Part shown: positions 8,640-12,797 of the stretch, piece after piece
Numbering within the stretch: position 1 is the stretch's first letter
Layout of the letters: the number at the start of each line of letters is the position of its first letter
From: Isohypsibius dastychi
Lineage: Eukaryota > Tardigrada > Eutardigrada > Parachela > Isohypsibiidae
Length of the DNA: 12,797 bases
NCBI GenBank assembly: GCA_034696485.1
Contig: JAQIWT010001054.1
Location: forward strand, 1 to 12,797
Direction of reading: 5' to 3'
Made by a program: the position numbers and the translations under genes
The notes under the pieces: model-generated
Databases searched by the model: none
What the model saw: the letters and a program-made list of their open reading frames with translations, nothing else
What the model was told of the DNA's origin: nothing

Positions 8640-10900
8640 GTCAGCGAGCAAAATAGGTGGAGTGACAAAAAGTACCCAATGGGGAAATTGCTTTTAATTC
8701 AACACCTTCCCTCATTAGCAAACCACTAAACCGCTGAGGGGACAAAGTCCAAGAGAGCCGGGAGATGGGGCCAAACTCCACGGACTGGTCAAACTACCGG
8801 GGCTCACTATATCACGCTCTTTAGCAGGGTGAGCCCTACACTACTATTTTGCTTAAAAACGGCACTTCTACAGCGAACCGCATGAGGTGCTTCGGGTTTT
8901 ACATGTGTTGGACATTCGAACTATGACATCAAATGATCTTGTCACATTTCGTGGTGGAAAGTTTTCTTTTCGGTTCAAAATTTGGCCTATTTCGGATGCA
9001 TTTGGAGAAACGGTTTGGAAGGTCAACCGGCTTTTATGAATTGCTCACCACCACCTTTGTACTTCGAGGTTTCAAGAATCGCAAGGACTTCTGGAAAAGT
9101 TAACTGTATTTGATTCAATGCATGAAAAACATCTGTTTTTCGAGGACCCATATTCAACTGAAGGGATCATCATTGCAGGTCAAATCTTTTTCTCTGGAAC
9201 CGCTATGTTCCCGGAACACTACGACCAGAGCCGGTAATGTACGAGGTACCTTTGTACATTTTGGTAAATTTTGTTGCAGTCCCGAGTCTTCAGATAGGAT
9301 TTGCTCGCCTAGAGTTCGCACTGGTTAGCAGAATTCACAAAGATGACCGACTCGAAAGTTCGGCCGGCTACATGCTTGCACATGTGCGGTAGCAGCAGAC
9401 CATGGGTCGCTAGCATGAAAAACCCGAAGTAGAAAATGAGTTGAACTTTTCTTAGCCAGCTGTTCCAAATGAACACTTTCTTCAACGCACACGGTGAAAA
9501 AAATTGAGTCCTCAAAAGTTTACGAAAACATTTCTCTTCACAACTTTTTTGTAAAACTCAACCCTTGCGGAAACTATAATATCTTATTATCGTATCGGGA
9601 ATCACCGCGATAGCAGGCTAACAAGCATGAGAATGTCGTAAAAAAAAAGTTTGATAAAAAAAAATTACTATCCACCGTGGCCACTTTAGCGGGAAAGGGA
9701 ACTTTTCTCGGGAAGATTAGTCGCTCGTTTGAAGGCTAGTCTTGGATATATTACCTAAAATATAATCCATTGTATCCTAATACGTCAGATATCCAAGAAC
9801 ACTGGTTTTTCGCCAAGTAGCAGTTCCAACCAATTGCTGCTTCCGGTAGTTCATACTGAAAAAACTATTGACCAAAGTCTGTTCGCCATCAATTTTCCAC
9901 AGAACCCAGGAAGAACCTGCGCAACCACCAAGCGCTTCAAGGGCTATTAAACTCGCTTCACAACGAAAAACTACAGTGATTTCCTAAATATTTTCTAGAT
10001 TTCAAAATTAAGCTAGAATTCTCATCGGTTCACCGTGAGTCCGCAGCACAATTAACTCACCTCGAGGACAAATCTAAGTACGTTTTCCACGTGGATTTTA
10101 AGTGTACGCAAAAGAACTTTGGCTGCTCCAGTTTCTTTCACTATCCGGAAGCGTGATTCACAAATTCTAGATCCGAGACAAAGCCACAGCGCATGAACAC
10201 GTTCGGTGTTCAGGTTCAACACAAACGACGTCCCCTTTTCAAAAGTAAATGATTAACATGCTCCGTGGAGATCATTTGAATATCTGCAAGCCCACGAAAA
10301 AATCTCGAACTTGTAAACGCGAAACCGAAGACCTTTGGTAGCAATCTGCCAAGACTTAAACCAGAAAATTAAACCAAAGTCTGAAGGGGGAACTGGTGAG
10401 TGATCTCGAGAGCGTAACAGAATGCACTGAAAAACATAAGGATTACTGGCGAATTTACATATATTTCCTAAAAAGGGTCAAAACGCGTTGGTGCCACGCT
10501 CTGAACCGAGTTCCACACGCAAGGACTTTGTACAATGAACGATGTCTCTACCCAAACTGGCCTTTGCCCATAAACAGAGACTAGACTGGAAAGACTTGTT
10601 CCGTGCAAAGTATCTGTCTAAATTAGATAACTTTCCCGTGGACGATGACCCTTGCTTACTCACTAACTGATACTATGAACCCTTTTTTACGGCGCAAAAC
10701 TACATGAGACTGAACCTTTAACCCAGTTTACTTAGAATAAAACTTAGAAACAACATCCGAAAATCAGAAAATTGACCTCACCGGAAACAACGCTCAACCG
10801 AGACCAGAAACAACGGCAACACCAAGAGGTGCGAAATACTACTTGAAACCAAAACTCAACATCTACGTTCCAGACCGAAAGCTACTTTTCGAAACATCAA
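8640..10900. other. Intergenic region between PBX and perilipin, no gene recognised
   Basis: About 2.3 kb downstream of PBX and upstream of perilipin. The open frames here are short (76 codons or fewer), lack domains and have no consistent splice partners. A small hydrophobic minus-strand frame at 9309-9515 is the most protein-like, but nothing supports it. Two A-runs sit near 9640-9663. No tRNA, transposon end or tandem repeat was seen. The region may hold PBX 3' UTR and perilipin upstream control sequence. Confidence 0.5.
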
Positions 10901-10910
10901 ACCTGAATAA

Positions 10911-12455
10911 TCAAGTTGTGCGCTGTCTTTTATTGCCGACGCTCCGATTTCCACTTGATCCGGGTTGCTGGACATCGCTGGTGGCAGTGTCAGGAATCGA
11001 AGTGCTCATATTTACAGCAGGATTCCATGCATTTTCGAAAAGGTCTGGTGTACTCGCTGGAGTACCACGTTGATCCGGCTGCGGGAAGCTGCTTCCGGTT
11101 CGACCGCTATGAGGAGGTGGAAGCGCGGTTCCAGCTGAAAATCAGAAATCAGAACATTATAATCCCCGTTCCAGATTCTAACGTCGATAACATGGATTCA
11201 TCAAATGATCTAAAAACTGGGCCACTACCTGCGAGCTGAGCAGCCTTCCTTGCGGCGTATATTCCCGCTTCTTCTTGAGTCTTGCCAATATTTTTCTTGT
11301 ACCGGATGCGCTTATTGCCGAACCAGTTGCTAATTTGGGCAACAGTAATATTGCATGATCGAGCTAGCTCTTCCTTGGCCTCTTCGCTGGGATACGGATT
11401 ACTGAGATGGGAGTAGAAATATTCGTTCAACACTTCTGTAGCAGTCTTGCTAAAGTTGCGACGTTTCCGCCGCGCATCAAGAAATCTGGAAGACACGGGA
11501 CAATCATACGCTAGTTTATACAGTATCGCTTCATTACGGCACTACCTTGACCGCAACATCATAACTGCTTCACAGGTTAACTGTTTTAACTGCATCTGAA
11601 TCTGGCTGAACTTCTTCCGAATGGTCTCCACCATTTGTTCCATTTCCTGAAAACACTCATTTGAAAAAGAGCGCCAACCAACAAATCTGAAATATGTTTT
11701 GTGTAAGATAAATGCCGACCTCAAATTCAATCCAGAACAATTATTTATCAACGTCAAGAAACTTCTTAACTTTCGAATATATTCCAAGAACACGCGGCAA
11801 CACTCCACAAACCTTTGGAGTAATGGGTCGAGTTCGGCTTTGTTCTTTCAAGAGATTCCTAACATGCGTCGTGAATTCCGCGCAGGCCTTTTCGTATTTT
11901 TCCAGTTCCTGATGGTACACTTGTCTGATCTGCGTCAGTTTTGCGCGATATTCGCTATGCTCAATTCCGCCTGTCGGGATCTCGCTTCCAGCTTCCGAAG
12001 AAGATGCTGCCATCGCTCCCGCCGCCGCCGTCGAACTTCCAAATGCACCGTCACTTTTCTCGGGTCCAGCGACTCCTTCGGCAACAAGCATGTTGTCCAA
12101 TCGAACGAGCTGCGAGTCTGGAACGTCCGACTCTTTGGAACTTATGCGCTGCGCTATTTGCGTGCGGTCCTTGATGTCACACAACACGCTGAACAACGCT
12201 GGTTTCATTTGGTGGCAGTTCAAAGCATGCTTCCTTGTTTGAGCTTCCTCCAGCGACTGGAACAGGGAAGTTCGAGCAGAAATAAAAGGTATTGAATGTA
12301 ACGCTAACCTGATTCGAAATATCCATCAGTTTGGACAAGGCCTGAGCAATTGCCATGCTCTGCATGGGATCGTCAACGTTCTGGGTTAAATACTGCTCGT
12401 GCAAACTCAAAAGCGGAAAATTTCCGAACTTGTGATGAGATGATGGGTCGGTCAT
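10911..12455 (-). CDS. exd: PBX/Extradenticle TALE homeodomain transcription factor
   Basis: Exons 12455-12309, 12256-11813, 11646-11546, 11485-11229 and 11134-10911 join with phases 0, 0, 2 and 1 and introns of 52, 166, 60 and 94 nt, giving 390 aa. The PBC domain runs from about residue 35 to 231 ([86 protein letters not shown]), with an Ala/Ser/Gly-rich insert near 103-121. The homeodomain, about 235-297, has the TALE three-residue extension ([13 protein letters not shown]) and the helix-3 core [18 protein letters not shown] proteins are cofactors that bind DNA with Hox and Meis/Homothorax proteins; the PBC region contacts Meis/Hth and carries nuclear-export control. The 74-residue C-terminus is Ser/Thr/Pro-rich and ends KRQRTT. 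The start is the first ATG after an in-frame TGA. Vertebrate PBX1 is 430 aa, so this is slightly short. Confidence 0.96.
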
Positions 12456-12768
12456 CCCTCAACTTCAGAACGAAGTACCTCCAGCCTGGAACATAATGAA
12501 TGTGATTAAAGCATGCAGAGATACTGTCATAACATTTTCGTGGACGATTGACCTGCAGAATTCTATGAACACAAAAGAAATCGACCTGGAAATGCGACGT
12601 AGTAGGGTTACCCCCCTGGCTAATTTTCTCCCCCCTGGATAGTTTTTCGTGCTCAGGAAGAGAAACTGGATCGATCTGCATCAGCACTTTTATGGGGTTC
12701 CGACTTCCGGCGGAAGTTACTTTGCTTGGGGGGTTTCATTTGTTCGGGGGTTTCCCTCAAGTCCCAAA
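12456..12768 (-). other. PBX upstream region and likely 5' leader
   Basis: A good acceptor (cattatgttccag) lies about 32 bases before the PBX ATG, and an in-frame TGA six bases before the ATG excludes N-terminal extension of that exon. A non-coding first exon probably lies further upstream, beyond or near the window edge. The stretch also contains two copies of CCCCCCTGG (near 12612 and 12631) and several G-runs toward the end. Confidence 0.45.
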
Positions 12769-12770
12769 AC

Positions 12771-12797
12771 GGGGGGGGGGGGGGGGGGGGGGGGGGG
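12771..12797. repeat. Terminal poly-G homopolymer
   Basis: Twenty-seven consecutive G residues end the window, after several shorter G-runs. It resembles a sequencing or assembly artefact at a contig end more than biological sequence: two-colour short-read chemistry reports absent signal as G. It is not a telomeric repeat. Confidence 0.8.

Noticed and set aside
9309-9515. Small hydrophobic minus-strand frame
   Set aside because: There is no family match, splice partner or promoter, and the length is within chance expectation.
10916-11239. 107-codon plus-strand frame
   Set aside because: It is antisense to PBX exon 5 and intron 4. The minus-strand spliced frame continues PBX in phase to a stop.
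11699-12295. 198-codon plus-strand frame
   Set aside because: It lies antisense to the PBC-domain exon of PBX, which is certain. Arg/Ser-rich composition is typical of such shadows.

Overview
The window is animal nuclear DNA, not prokaryotic. All confident genes are split by short spliceosomal introns (46 to 235 nt, plus one of about 1.1 kb) with normal GT-AG ends, and most encode families restricted to animals or eukaryotes. The single-LIM muscle protein, compact gene spacing, small introns and protein sequences suggest an ecdysozoan invertebrate such as a nematode or tardigrade. I cannot fix the phylum from sequence alone. The window ends in a 27-base poly-G run that looks like a contig-end artefact.

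Layout, left to right. 1-960 is upstream sequence without a gene. 962-3001 (+) holds a muscle LIM protein gene (CRP/MLP family, 4 coding exons, 106 aa) with a TATA box, an E-box and a poly(A) signal. 3622-4149 (-) is ERG28, an ER scaffold of sterol-synthesis enzymes, convergent with the LIM gene. 4150-5170 is an unresolved block with several competing reading frames. 5170-6258 (-) is a four-exon gene for an unrecognised, hydrophobic 271-aa protein. 6646-8252 (-) is a four-exon perilipin (lipid-droplet coat protein, 356 aa) with its own TATA box. 8640-10900 is intergenic with nothing I can support. 10911-12455 (-) is a five-exon PBX/Extradenticle TALE homeobox gene (390 aa). 12456-12797 is PBX 5' sequence ending in poly-G.

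The intron phases agree at every junction in the LIM, perilipin, PBX and unknown genes, so these spliced models are much stronger than the single open frames, several of which are shadows on the opposite strand. Three of the five minus-strand transcription units (ERG28, perilipin and perhaps the unknown hydrophobic protein) touch lipid biology. Each of the LIM, perilipin and unknown genes has its own TATA-like element, so I see independent genes rather than one operon. I found no mobile element, CRISPR, tRNA or rRNA. The most novel item is the unrecognised membrane-type gene at 5170-6258, together with the open frame that overlaps its stop codon.
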